From: Cyanophora paradoxa
Taxonomy: Eukaryota; Glaucocystophyceae; Cyanophorales; Cyanophoraceae
DNA length: 64,000 nucleotides
Direction: 5' to 3'
Assembly (NCBI GenBank): GCA_004431415.1
Contig: QPMI01000436.1
Span: 372,001 to 436,000, forward strand
The position numbers and the translations under genes are program-made. The notes beneath the pieces are model-generated. The model made no database searches and was not told where the DNA came from. It saw only the letters and a list, made by a program, of their open reading frames with translations. Of the stretch, positions 1 through 8,843 are shown one piece after another (positions within the stretch are counted from its first letter, which is position 1; each line of letters starts with the position of its first letter).

Positions 1-660
1 GGCTCTCTTGGCTGCAATTGAATCAGGTGTTTTAACATAGCAACCACCAGTTGGGGCATAACTCATAATAGCAACTCTGAGCATTTCGATTCTCTCCAAT
101 CGATAGCTATCAACAACATTCATCTGCTCCTGACACATTTGGGCTGCTTTATTCAGCTCAGTTCGAATATTTCTCGATTTGGTTAATACAAAATAATCGC
201 TGTAAATGTATTTCGATATCCAAACCTGTGGATTGCTGACTTTTACGAACTTGCAGATAAACGATAAGCGAACTTTGATTGCCCTGAATTGATCTAGACT
301 GTCTCTTAAACGTTTTGGTAGAGAGGTTGCAATTCTATCTAAATATTCAATCACATCAACAACAACTTCCCTTCTGGCTCTGTAAGTGAGCCAGCGATAT
401 AATTCATTCATTGCTGTACCATCTTCTGCCTCTGGTTCTATTTGCCTCAGGCGATCCAATTCATCAAGAGTTTCAACTTTGTCATAGAGGTTATTTGCTT
501 TTCTGGTTAATTTTGCTAAAGTGGGTCTGCCCCTTGAAATAAATCCGATTTCCCGGTCATATTCAGCCTCTGTGATTTCATGGGCTGCATACAGTGTTCC
601 TAGTAATCCCATGAGTTCCCATTTCTTCTCTCTTATGAGTCTGTTGCTGATTCGGGGCAT
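1..660 (-). CDS. Hypothetical protein, 3' end outside the window
   Basis: On the minus strand an uninterrupted frame runs from an ATG at 660-658 to the window edge (220 codons, no stop). It starts MPRISNRLIREKKWELMGLL and is rich in charged, helix-forming residues, with several Arg/Lys/Glu-rich stretches. I recognise no domain. It diverges from the RING-like gene, so the roughly 110 bases between them probably hold promoters for both. AT-rich composition and tight packing match the viral genes to the right. It is partial, so length and family cannot be judged. Confidence 0.6.
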   Translation of the reverse strand, partial: MPRISNRLIREKKWELMGLLGTLYAAHEITEAEYDREIGFISRGRPTLAKLTRKANNLYDKVETLDELDRLRQIEPEAEDGTAMNELYRWLTYRARREVVVDVIEYLDRIATSLPKRLRDSLDQFRAIKVRLSFICKFVKVSNPQVWISKYIYSDYFVLTKSRNIRTELNKAAQMCQEQMNVVDSYRLERIEMLRVAIMSYAPTGGCYVKTPDSIAAKRA

Positions 661-722
661 AGTTCCTAACTTGTTCCTACTAAAAGGGGAGGTTTTAAAT
701 GGGGATATTCCGAACGCGAAAA

Positions 723-756
723 TACTTAAAGGAATTTTTATATTGTATATATATAG
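723..756 (+). promoter_or_regulatory. Putative early-type promoter of the RING-like gene
   Basis: TACTTAAAGGAATTTTTATA is followed by TATATATATAG, 17 bases before the ATG at 773. The same arrangement (TTAAAG, then an A/T-rich spacer, then TATATATA) precedes the small basic gene and the primase gene. The promoter function is inferred from this recurrence. Confidence 0.5.
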
Positions 757-772
757 AAGCCAAATAGCAAGA

Positions 773-1090
773 ATGAATCCGGACGGTCAAAGAACGCTTA
801 GTATTTCAGCCATCATGAGAAGTATTAAAGAAAGAAATGAAACCTGTGAAAACTCAGAATATAAACGAATTCTATGCAGTTTATGTAAATGTGATGAGAC
901 TAGCTATGATCAGTTTGTATGTGATCAATGCTTCAAGACAGTCTGTATTGGATGCATGAAACAGCAAGAGGAAATAGTCGGGAATACAAAATGCCCATTC
1001 TGTAGAAACACATTACAGTATCCAGAGTTCACCTTATTCAACATTCTGGACTACAATGCATGTGATGTTGAAACAATTACATTTGGCTGA
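773..1090 (+). CDS. RING-like zinc-binding protein
   Basis: This is a 105-residue protein starting at MNPDGQRTL. An in-frame ATG further upstream (521) would put the N-terminus across the divergent gene and the promoter, so 773 is preferred. Four CxxC pairs (CSLC, CDQC, CIGC, CPFC) in about 50 residues form a cross-brace-like, all-cysteine RING variant. Such domains usually act as ubiquitin E3 ligases, and small RING proteins are common in large and mid-sized DNA viruses of eukaryotes. The TATA-type promoter shared with the primase suggests early expression. E3 activity and target are inference. It could also be another treble-clef zinc finger. Confidence 0.7.
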   Translation: MNPDGQRTLSISAIMRSIKERNETCENSEYKRILCSLCKCDETSYDQFVCDQCFKTVCIGCMKQQEEIVGNTKCPFCRNTLQYPEFTLFNILDYNACDVETITFG

Positions 1091-1102
1091 GCAACAAAAA
1101 AT

Positions 1103-1129
1103 GATTTAAAGAATTCTCTATATATATTA
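1103..1129 (+). promoter_or_regulatory. Putative early-type promoter of the small basic gene
   Basis: GATTTAAAGAATTCTC is followed directly by TATATATATTA, 17 bases before the ATG at 1147. Layout matches the elements before the RING-like and primase genes. Confidence 0.5.
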
Positions 1130-1146
1130 AGAGAGACAGAGGAAAA

Positions 1147-1401
1147 ATGCCACTCAGTGAAGCCCAGAAGAGAGCTATGAAGAGGTACCAGCAAACTGAA
1201 AAAGGTAAGGCTCAAATCAAAAAGTTTAACGAAAAAATAGCCACACAGCTAAGAGATCTATATCAAACCGATGATACCTATAGAGCCATGAAAATAGCAA
1301 GTTCATGTCAGCGAAAGTATGCAGCCAATGCAGTCTGCTTTGTCAAGTATTTGTATGATGTCCCTTACTCAAACAGAGGGAGAAAATCGAAACATGTCTA
1401 A
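1147..1401 (+). CDS. Small basic protein, unknown function
   Basis: This 84-residue protein is very rich in Lys, Arg and Gln. It begins MPLSEAQKRAMKRYQQTEKG and ends with a basic RGRKSKHV tail. The YQQTEKGKAQIKKFNEK stretch resembles short basic repeats seen in DNA-binding or nuclease-associated viral proteins, but I cannot assign a family. It lies between the RING-like gene and the primase and has its own copy of the putative early promoter. A nucleic-acid-binding role is plausible from charge alone. Confidence 0.6.
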   Translation: MPLSEAQKRAMKRYQQTEKGKAQIKKFNEKIATQLRDLYQTDDTYRAMKIASSCQRKYAANAVCFVKYLYDVPYSNRGRKSKHV

Positions 1402-1614
1402 ATTATTTTTCCCAGCATATTACTAGGCTGGGGATATGCTGTTTACTCGCTGAAATACTACTTTATCGTTTTTGTATCTGAACCACTCGATATATCATGT
1501 GGATAAATTTCGTAGGGATACTTTCTCGATTTCCAACAAAAAATGATTGGGGGACCCAAAACTACTTAAAGAAAAATCTTCTATATATATAAAAGGGACC
1601 CCCAATCGCTGAAA
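1402..1614. other. Intergenic leader upstream of the primase
   Basis: About 210 bases without an ORF. The right part holds the inverted-repeat-flanked primase promoter. I see nothing specific in the left part. Confidence 0.5.
1545..1607 (+). promoter_or_regulatory. Primase promoter enclosed by a perfect 13-bp inverted repeat
   Basis: GATTGGGGGACCC (1545-1557) and its exact reverse complement GGGACCCCCAATC (1595-1607) flank the promoter-like string CTACTTAAAG...TATATATATAAAAG (1562-1595). The ATG of the primase is at 1615. The arms could form a hairpin or cruciform, or be half-sites for a dimeric regulator. No other promoter in the window has this arrangement. Confidence 0.55.
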
Positions 1615-3899
1615 ATGAACGCCAAACAGACCAAGTTAATCAAATCGCTCGCTAACTGGCTTCGTTCTGATGAGGAACTCGCCAAAAACATGATTATCCC
1701 AGTGAAACCTGACAGCAAAGACCCAGTTTTCAAGCATAAGGGAGGTGCTTGGTCCTGGGAAAAGTATGAGGAAGCGCTGGCAACTAATCAGTATGTATCT
1801 TGGGGCATTCTGCTCTCAGACAACATGATGGTTATTGACTTTGATGATGAGGAGAACTTTGAGAAATTCCGGGATATGTTTCCTGATGACTTTGATGCCA
1901 ATCAGCCCATGGCAAAAACTAAAAAAGGCTATCATGTCTACTTTAAACGACCTGAGGAGTTCACTAAACTCAAAATCACCGATAAGGCTCCAGGCTTTAA
2001 AGGCTTTGAAAAGGTTGACCTGAAAACAATCACTGGAACTGGAACTTCTGGATTAATTAATGTTTGTCCCAGTGTCAACAAGACCTGGGTAATTGCTCCA
2101 TGGGATGATACCTGTGATTTCAATGAGCCTACTGATGAGTTTAAAAAGTGGATTGCAGAGAACTATATCTATAAGAGTGAGTATACTGCTAATGCTACCT
2201 CACATGATGCATTGGAAAAGAGTATTCTTAAAGAGCTGGTGGATATGGGCTTTATGCATCCCAATATAATCTCTCAAACTGAACTGGGCTTTAACTTTGA
2301 TGCTGCTAATAAGGGACTTAATTGCCCATGCTGCAATGGGTCCCATGAATCGAATAACTGGTATGTTATGAAAGCCAAAGGAGAAGATAAAAAGTATATT
2401 GTGTCCAGCTACAGTGGCAATTGCAAAAAACGATTTATCTTCATTGGAATGCAATCTGATATCTTCAATCTCATTGATAAGTCCGCTGGTTCTGGAGGCG
2501 CTCATTATGATGTCAGTCTTGTGTGCAAAGAGGTACTACAACATACTTGGAGATACTCCAAAAAGTCATGGTTCAAACTCAATACTGATACTGGGATTTG
2601 GGAGCATGATGACACAAACCAAAAGATTTACCTAGACATAAGTTGCCTTGTTGTCCCTCAATACCTTGGCAGGGCTGTGCATTATAGCCAAAGAGCTTTG
2701 AAGGATGAAGAGAATAGAACAGCTTTCGAAGAGAAATCGAAAACATTAATTTCTATTGCCAAAAATCTTAAACAATCAGGATATCGCAAATCCCTTCTGA
2801 CTGATCTGCTCCCTCTGCTGAATGATGATGAATTCTATGAAAAGATTGATACAGTTCCATATGTAATTGGATTCGATAATGGTGTATTTGATCTGACAAC
2901 TATGACTTTCAGAAAGGGGAAACTGGAAGATATGGTGAGCAAGAGTGTGGGTTATGATTATACTGAGAATGTAGACCCCAAGAAAGTAGACCATCTCAAT
3001 CAGATTTATAGAGAGATTGTAGATGATCCAGCAGAGCGAAACTACCTTCTGGCATCTATTGCAATTGCCCTCAGTGGATCAACAAAATCACAGAAGTTCT
3101 ACATGTGGACTGGTGCTGGGGCAAATGGTAAATCACTTGTTCAGGAATACTGCAAACAGATTTCAGGGGCTTATTATAGCCCTCTCGAAATATCCTATTG
3201 GACCAAACCTAAAAAGAACTCATCAGATGCTACTCCTGAACTTGCCAAACTCCTTGGAAAGCGACTTGTATTCAGTAATGAGGCTGAAGATGGTGATAAA
3301 CTGCAGATCTCCAAAATTAAGGAGGTCACAGGTGGAAATGAAATGACTGTGAGAGCCTTGTTCAAAGACCCAGTAATCCTCACTCCAATGTTCCAGGTTT
3401 ACATTACAACTAATGACAATTTGACTATAAATAAACCAGACTTTGCAATTCAAAGAAGACTTTCATACCAGAGATTCAATAATATATTCAGAGAGAAGCC
3501 TGAAGCTGGTCAGAAGAAAGCTGACCCAACACTGTTCACACTTCTACACAATGATGATGAGTATAAGATGGCTCACATGAAGATATTACTGGATATGTGG
3601 AAGAACAAAGAGGTTGAAGAGATCTTAAGAAATCCCCTCAATCGATTATTGAACAGGGAATAAACTTTATAGCTGAAAATGATAAGATTGGTGAATGGCT
3701 TAGGGATAATTTCGAAGTTACCCATAATGCAAACGACTTTGTTTCGAGTGATATCATTTACAAATCATACAGAAGTGTCGATGATAAAGTTGAATGTGTT
3801 TCTGTGATGAAGAGAGTAAGGGAAATCTTCAATGTGAAATCAGAGGTTAAACGAATTCAGGGAACCAGAGCAAGGGCTACATTGGACTTCGAAAGATAA
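1615..3899 (+). CDS. PrimPol-SF3 helicase (D5-like), frameshifted near the C-terminus
   Basis: This is the replication primase-helicase. An archaeo-eukaryotic primase domain occupies the N-terminus, with catalytic acidic motif VIDFD (residues about 73-77) and KTKKGYHVYF (101-110). A cysteine motif (CPCC...C, about 236-275) is probably a zinc finger. The SF3 helicase follows: Walker A GAGANGKS near residue 500, an acidic Walker B-like segment SNEAED near 550, and AIQRRL near 612 as likely arginine finger. The frame opened at 1615 stops at 3661. Another frame, open from 3618 to 3899, continues with a helicase-like tail (IIEQGINFIAENDKIGEWLR), so one base appears lost between 3618 and 3660. No slippery heptamer is evident. 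The full product would be about 760 residues, like D5-type viral primases. Confidence 0.9.
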
Positions 3900-4001
3900 C
3901 AAGGGTTCAAGAAGACAATGGAGAGGATGTTGAATATTAAACAAAACGATTTATGATTGAAATGTATATGTATTTTTTATAGCCTTACTGGAAATGGTGT
4001 T

Positions 4002-4092
4002 GTTCACAGGTGTCACAGGTCCATCCCATCTAGGGGGCTATAAAAAGAAAAATGACCAGGGGACGATAAAAACCTGTGAACACCTGTGACAC
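4002..4092. repeat. Imperfect palindrome with GTGTCACAGG arms
   Basis: TTCACAGGTGTCACAGGT at the left and ACCTGTGAACACCTGTGACA at the right are inverted copies separated by about 50 bases. The arms differ by a small indel. The same GGTGTCACAGG core builds two longer hairpins at 21644-21734 and 21828-21918. It lies just before a short ORF. A regulatory or replication role is possible. Confidence 0.7.
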
Positions 4093-4160
4093 CTATCGAA
4101 AAAGACCAAAATTTGACAAGAATACTTAAAGCTTACTTGATTGTGTATAGTGAAGACAAA

Positions 4161-4382
4161 ATGGCAAAGGCTCTTGAAGAAATGACCATGATTGAGTTAG
4201 ATAAATGCATTAAACATGGAGATATAGGGGCATATATCGAAATGTCACAGAGATTGATAGGTTACAATGTGTATGCAGCAAAATCAAAGAGAAATAGATC
4301 AGTAAACATTCACATAACTGTTTCAGTGTCTGAGAATGCAAACAAAAAACAACAAAAGCATATTTACAAAAGTTATCTGTGA
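4161..4382 (+). CDS. Small hypothetical protein
   Basis: The open frame extends upstream to a GTG inside the palindrome, but the first ATG with a good context (AAAATGG) is at 4161. This gives 73 residues beginning MAKALEEMTMIELDKCIKHG. The sequence is helix-rich with a basic C-terminus. TACTTAAAG lies about 30 bases upstream, resembling the early promoter class but without a clear TATATATA. It overlaps the end of the convergent gene by 10 bases. No family recognised. Confidence 0.45.
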   Translation: MAKALEEMTMIELDKCIKHGDIGAYIEMSQRLIGYNVYAAKSKRNRSVNIHITVSVSENANKKQQKHIYKSYL

Positions 4383-4714
4383 CTTGATTGCAAGTATAAA
4401 GCCAATTCCTTTGTATATATTTTTATAGCTGCCTCAGTAGCATACTGAGACCGCTTTTTCTCAATTATCTTATAGACCTGGGGTCCATTGCTACTTTCAG
4501 TTGGCAAATAATATTTAATCGGTCTTCCTCTGGGTCTCTGCTCTTCTTTTTGGGCTTTTCTGCGATAATAGGATGCCAGGGCTTGCTGCTTTTTATACTC
4601 TCTATATGCTGGGTCCTCTCTATATCGTTTCTGCATTGCTAGAATGTGTCTTATAGAACCCTCAGTAACAGGTTCATCACTGGTAAACTCGATTAAACTA
4701 ATAGTATCCTCCAT
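4373..4714 (-). CDS. Hypothetical basic protein with an AT-hook-like motif
   Basis: A 113-residue product starting MEDTISLIEFTSDEPVTEGS. The middle is strongly basic (repeated KRYREDPAYREYKKQ-type sequence) and contains RPRGRPIKYY, an RGRP core as in AT-hooks, so DNA binding is plausible. The start overlaps the end of the next minus-strand gene by 17 bases, a compact arrangement. Function unknown. Confidence 0.55.
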   Translation of the reverse strand: MEDTISLIEFTSDEPVTEGSIRHILAMQKRYREDPAYREYKKQQALASYYRRKAQKEEQRPRGRPIKYYLPTESSNGPQVYKIIEKKRSQYATEAAIKIYTKELALYLQSSHR

Positions 4715-4979
4715 TTATATTCCCAGAGAAAACGTTTTCTGCTGGCAGAGAACTTCTCCTTGGATACTCCTGTTGCTCCTGTTGCTCATATGTATACTCT
4801 GTGGGGTCTGCTGGCATTGACTCCACAGAAACTGTAGACCTCCTTCTCTCTCTTGCTTCTGAGGCATTATCCTCATTATCTGACATCTCAAACTCCACTG
4901 TTGTGTCACAACATCCACTGTGGCAATTGCTCACCACATGCAGACTGAACATCTCGAAGAACTTTCGTATTATGTCCAT
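4698..4979 (-). CDS. Small hypothetical protein, acidic/Ser-rich C-terminus
   Basis: A 93-residue ORF. The first 30 residues are hydrophobic and Cys/His-containing (FFEMFSLHVVSNCHSGCC). The rest is acidic and rich in Ser, Glu and Gln. I cannot assign a family. It lies 22 bases downstream of the coiled-coil gene on the same strand and overlaps the following gene, so co-transcription is likely. Confidence 0.5.
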   Translation of the reverse strand: MDIIRKFFEMFSLHVVSNCHSGCCDTTVEFEMSDNEDNASEARERRRSTVSVESMPADPTEYTYEQQEQQEYPRRSSLPAENVFSGNINGGYY

Positions 4980-5001
4980 ATCTCTAATAAAACAGAGAAA
5001 A

Positions 5002-5736
5002 TTAAAGCCAAACTCGTCTTTTATATACTGTTGGGGCTACTCCCTTTTCTACTTCAGCTTTGGTGGCACCAGGTTCAATAGTTCCCTTTTGGGTCTTTGT
5101 TTTCATTTCATCTACTGCCTGCTCATCGATTTGGGTCTCTTTCTTAGCAATAAACTGTTTATCTGGGACACCAGTAATACCCATTTTATAAACTTCCTTT
5201 CGAAGCATCTCCTTTAGCTTAGCTCTCTCTTTCTTCTCAGTAACATACTGCTCCAAGGCACTGGATTTGGCTTCCAAGTCTTTGAGTTTAGCAGTCATCT
5301 CATCCCATTGAGCCTTGGGAATTCGATGAATATTTTGAGTGGGAGCAGTCTTATATGTGACTTCACCAGCCATAGACTGGATTACCTTGTCTGATTCCTT
5401 ACTAAGACCTTCACCTTTGCGAGCCAGTGAAAGATCTTGCAAGCCTAGACCTTTATCATCAGCAGCACCAATAATTCGCCTGGCACCCTCAGCAACAGCT
5501 TTCATTTTTGAGGCTTCAGGTGAGATGTTGAGTTGGTCACTGGTTGAAGCCTGTGGGGCTTTGTCATCGACTGATTCCTCATAGGCAGCATTGAGGGGGT
5601 CTTCTTCTTGCTGTGAGGGCTTCACCTCATTCATACCATTGAATTTCATTGGTTCAGTATTAATGGATCCATTGTTTCCACCACCTGAATAGCCAACAGC
5701 CCCAGCTGGAATCCCTATCTTTCGTTTGGGAGGCAT
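5002..5736 (-). CDS. Hypothetical coiled-coil protein, possibly structural
   Basis: A 244-residue protein starting MPPKRKIGIPAGAVGYSGGG. The first 90 residues look disordered (Gly, Asn, Ser, Gln). A Lys/Glu-rich helical segment around residues 145-190 suggests a coiled coil. The ATG is preceded by TCTAATAAAGATACA, a form of the late-type leader seen before capsid genes, and the gene lies just downstream of the packaging ATPase. A virion or assembly role is therefore plausible, but no domain is recognised. Confidence 0.6.
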   Translation of the reverse strand: MPPKRKIGIPAGAVGYSGGGNNGSINTEPMKFNGMNEVKPSQQEEDPLNAAYEESVDDKAPQASTSDQLNISPEASKMKAVAEGARRIIGAADDKGLGLQDLSLARKGEGLSKESDKVIQSMAGEVTYKTAPTQNIHRIPKAQWDEMTAKLKDLEAKSSALEQYVTEKKERAKLKEMLRKEVYKMGITGVPDKQFIAKKETQIDEQAVDEMKTKTQKGTIEPGATKAEVEKGVAPTVYKRRVWL

Positions 5737-5764
5737 TGTATCTTTATTAGAATGAGAGATAATT

Positions 5765-6559
5765 TTATAAACCGCGTTTATATCGCATCAATTTATTGCT
5801 ATGGACTTGGCTTTTCACTTCTTTAGGGGCTTCCTCTTTCTCTGGTGGTTTCAGTTCATCTTCTTTCTTCTTGGGCTTCCTGTGGAAGCGAGGAAAATCG
5901 AAATCTCCAACTAAATCGGCTTTATCAACATAGTAGCCCACATTATACTTGAAAGATGTATAAACAAGGAATTGATATGAGTGGACATACTCTTCAAACA
6001 GTTGATAGAAATCTTCTTTGCGAGGAAAAGTCGAAAACTCCTCTGCAAATGCTTCCAGCTCTTTTTGATTGCTTGCACAAACCATAATTACTATATCACT
6101 ATTGCAGCGAATAACACTTGCGACCTTTCTTAATTTTTGGGAAATAGTTATAATTGATATATTGACATGTCTGCCACGAACATAAAGCATTCCCACTGTT
6201 TTATCTCGACTGAGATCCAGCTGGTCATTTTCTATCATATCCTCTAAAATCACCAGCATATGGTTAAGTTCTTCTCCTTTCTCCCTTTTTGCCTCTCTTT
6301 CTTTTATAATTTTCGACATGTATTGGGGATCCCATGCACCCAGTTGAACAGTAGCAGCTTTGTCCCAAAAATGTGAAAATGAGGTAGCGGATATAATAAG
6401 TGTTGTATCAATCTTTTTGGCATCATGCAGCTGTTTCAAATAATATTTTACGGCTTCAGTTTTTCCGCATCCACTTTTACCTAGTATGAGTAGTCTGAAA
6501 GGGGGTTCTATCATTTCACCAGCCACAAATTCATCCAGATCAGAACTTGGTATTGGCAT
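5765..6559 (-). CDS. A32-like genome packaging ATPase
   Basis: This 264-residue protein belongs to the FtsK-HerA/A32 group of packaging ATPases that pump DNA into capsids of PLVs, virophages and giant viruses. Walker A is GKSGCGKT at residues 27-34. Walker B is MLVILEDM at 101-108, ending in Glu-Asp as usual. SIITISQKLRK near residues 138-148 fits the sensor strand. Length matches the family. The C-terminal 40 residues are Lys/Glu/Pro-rich and probably disordered. The ATG follows TATAGAAAGATACACA, and the gene lies in the minus-strand capsid cluster. Confidence 0.92.
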   Translation of the reverse strand: MPIPSSDLDEFVAGEMIEPPFRLLILGKSGCGKTEAVKYYLKQLHDAKKIDTTLIISATSFSHFWDKAATVQLGAWDPQYMSKIIKEREAKREKGEELNHMLVILEDMIENDQLDLSRDKTVGMLYVRGRHVNISIITISQKLRKVASVIRCNSDIVIMVCASNQKELEAFAEEFSTFPRKEDFYQLFEEYVHSYQFLVYTSFKYNVGYYVDKADLVGDFDFPRFHRKPKKKEDELKPPEKEEAPKEVKSQVHSNKLMRYKRGL

Positions 6560-6615
6560 TGTGTATCTTTCTATAAAGAAACAGATAAAAATAATGCAAG
6601 GTGACTGAATATGGT

Positions 6616-7347
6616 TTACAGGTTAGATAGGAATCGTTTAATGCAACCCTCAATATCAGTTTCAGTGTATGGGATTCTCAGTAGTTTAATGTTGTTAGCT
6701 TCACAGTATCGATTTTTTATTCCATCATTAATTTGAACCTGTTTAAATTGCTCTTCACCATTATCAGCACCAAACCACTTTCTTGGTTTGAAATGTTGAA
6801 TACCATCATATTCTATTGCAATTCGAAGAGAATCAATATAGAAATCGAACCTTAATGGAAACTTATTTCTACAATCTTTGAACGTATGTTGTTGTGTATA
6901 CCCCAATCCAATGGAGTCCAACACTTTGCACACCTCTTCCTCACCTTTTGAAGATCTACAAAATGGGCAACCAGTATTTCGAATATGAATGATTGGGGGT
7001 TGCATGAACTCTTTGTTACAAGAGTTGCATCTTATACAAACTGGTGTGTGAGCTTTCACATATTCTACTTTATTATAACAATATTTGTCTCCATGTGTTT
7101 TTCTTGATTGCTCTATAAATGTTTCCAGCTCTTTTCTGCGTTCATTTCCCAACCGCTGAAAACTACATTTTTTACAGCTTGACCCTCTTAGATGGTGATC
7201 CACACGCTGTTCAAATATTGTACTGCAAGTCAGACAAGAAATGAGAACTTTATCCTTGCATTTTGTAAATTGAACCTTCGAATAATCGAATTTACCATTA
7301 TGCTTGGCATTTGCACGATCTACAAACTCATTAATTGTGAGGGGCAT
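6616..7347 (-). CDS. Zinc-ribbon protein with a C-terminal Vsr/PD-(D/E)xK-like nuclease domain
   Basis: 243 residues. Two copies of a KFDYSKV...CxxC...GSSCKKC module (residues about 10-61 and 75-135) are the zinc-binding repeats often attached to homing or repair-type endonucleases. The C-terminal part has FDFYIDSLRIAIEYDGIQHF, matching the D...E-x-D-G-x-x-H core of Vsr/DUF559-like nucleases. The gene sits between the ATPase and MCP genes, a typical landing place for a selfish endonuclease. A related single module is encoded at 20489-20761. The name rests on motifs only. Confidence 0.75.
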   Translation of the reverse strand: MPLTINEFVDRANAKHNGKFDYSKVQFTKCKDKVLISCLTCSTIFEQRVDHHLRGSSCKKCSFQRLGNERRKELETFIEQSRKTHGDKYCYNKVEYVKAHTPVCIRCNSCNKEFMQPPIIHIRNTGCPFCRSSKGEEEVCKVLDSIGLGYTQQHTFKDCRNKFPLRFDFYIDSLRIAIEYDGIQHFKPRKWFGADNGEEQFKQVQINDGIKNRYCEANNIKLLRIPYTETDIEGCIKRFLSNL

Positions 7348-7420
7348 TTTGCTTTTTAAATGTTTTCAAAAATAAATAATCATTTTTTCTTTAAATGCCT
7401 TACGAGAAATGGTAAGATTA

Positions 7421-8790
7421 CTACAAATTTATACGACGAAGCCCATCCTTGTCCAAAATTATATAGCTATGCATGAGAGCGCGAACATTGACATCGATTA
7501 CCTTATCTGAAGGCATGTAGAGGGTGAGGAAGGAAGAAGAGGAATTTGTTAAATCGACATAACCAGACTGGGCAATATTTCGAATTGCCTTCTCTCCATC
7601 AATGCAGAAACTTAAACCTGAAAGGACATAGCGATCAGCAACCTTATCCATGTTAGAGCATTTGAAGGCATCAGCAATTAGCTCAGCACCTTTGAGTAGG
7701 GAAATTGGCTCAGTGGCATAAAGTCGCTGTCCATTAATTTCAACAGTGAAAGTAATATCTTTGGAGTTGGCATAGGTCTTAAGAACACTGTGGGAGCCAG
7801 TGGATTTATCAACAGTTGCATTATCACGAACTGAAACAAGCAGAGCATAAACAAGACCTGAGATTTGAGAGAGGTTAATTCGATTGGGTTGGGCATTGCC
7901 CTTGGCAGGGAAAGCACTAGCATCTACAAATCCAATATCAAGGGAGGGAATAGCCATGCCAGTAGTCTTTACTTTTTCAATTACAGTAGCGAAAAGCTCA
8001 TCAGAAACATTAATAGCATGCATGTAAAGGCGAGGAGAAGTAATAGAAATGACAGGGGTTGTTGCACCAAGAGTAAAGTCTGTGATGTTTTGACCAACAT
8101 TTGCCAGAACAGTTTCAGCAGGGGCAGTTCCAAGACCGTCATCTTTTGAATAATCTACATCAGCTGCTGCAACAGTAAGACCACGACCACCATAGGAAGT
8201 TTCAACATAACCCTTTCCAGCATCCTTAAACCAAACAGTAACAACCATTTCACCAGATAAAGCACCAAGGGGAAGGTAGTGATTTAGCCAAGGCACAGGA
8301 ATTTCAACGAAAAATGAGCCACCAAGGCGGTTGGTTCCATGAGCAGGAATGCCATGAACCATGCCCATTGATCGCTTCTTTTTAGCTAGTTGATCCTCCG
8401 AATAATAGACCAGGGGAAATGAGCAAGGAAATCAGATGGAATATGGTAGGTGTAAGATCCATAGGTAATTTCAAGTCGCTGAACTAAAGCACCAACTGGG
8501 CGAGTGTATCCATTGCGAACTAGGTCAGTATCACCAGCAAAAGTGATGGCTGGAAGGTCGAAAGCAAGTTCGAGTTTTCCACAGAAATTGTAGCGAGGTA
8601 GCTTGAAGGAAATGCGATTTCCAACATTATTCTCAAAAGTATTGCTGGGATTCACAACAACTAGAACTGGCTTAGACTTGGATTCGAGACCAAGCATAAG
8701 GGAGTTATCCAGGAAAAAGGCTTTCGCCTCCTCTGGGGTTGTTAGGGCTTCTTTCAGCGAAAGTCTTTGAAGAGTGGAAGTGATATCCAT
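7421..8790 (-). CDS. MCP: Major capsid protein (double jelly-roll), frameshifted
   Basis: Two minus-strand ORFs make one MCP of about 456 residues. The N-terminal part (8790-8386, MDITSTLQRLSLKEALTTPE) contains NRISFKLPRYNFCGKLELAF and RPVGALVQRLEITYGSYTYH, typical of the first jelly roll. The second ORF continues with GGSFFVEIPVPWLNHYLPLG, the conserved turn between strands, and reaches a stop at 7421. The frames differ by one base, and the shift must lie between about 8389 and 8424. The N-terminus aligns with the truncated MCP at 22447-22686 (LKE-LTT near the start, GDT at the end). The ATG is preceded by TATAATAAAAGAGAATATA, the late-type leader. Confidence 0.88.
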
Positions 8791-8809
8791 TATATTCTCT
8801 TTTATTATA
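8791..8809 (-). promoter_or_regulatory. Late-type leader of the MCP gene
   Basis: Read on the minus strand this is TATAATAAAAGAGAATATA directly before the ATG. It matches the TAnTAAAAG pattern found before most structural genes of the element. Confidence 0.5.
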
Positions 8810-8843
8810 CTGCAACATAAAAAATCTACCAATGATCCTTAAT

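Noticed and set aside
521-772. Upstream extension of the RING-like gene to the ATG at 521
   Set aside because: It would overlap the divergent gene and include the promoter-like element; the start at 773 fits the motif spacing.
3618-3661. Programmed -1 frameshifting in the primase
   Set aside because: No X-XXY-YYZ slippery site in the overlap, and three similar shifts in unrelated genes favour base loss.
4086-4160. GTG-initiated extension of the 4161-4382 ORF
   Set aside because: It begins within the palindrome and uses a non-ATG start, unlike the other viral genes.
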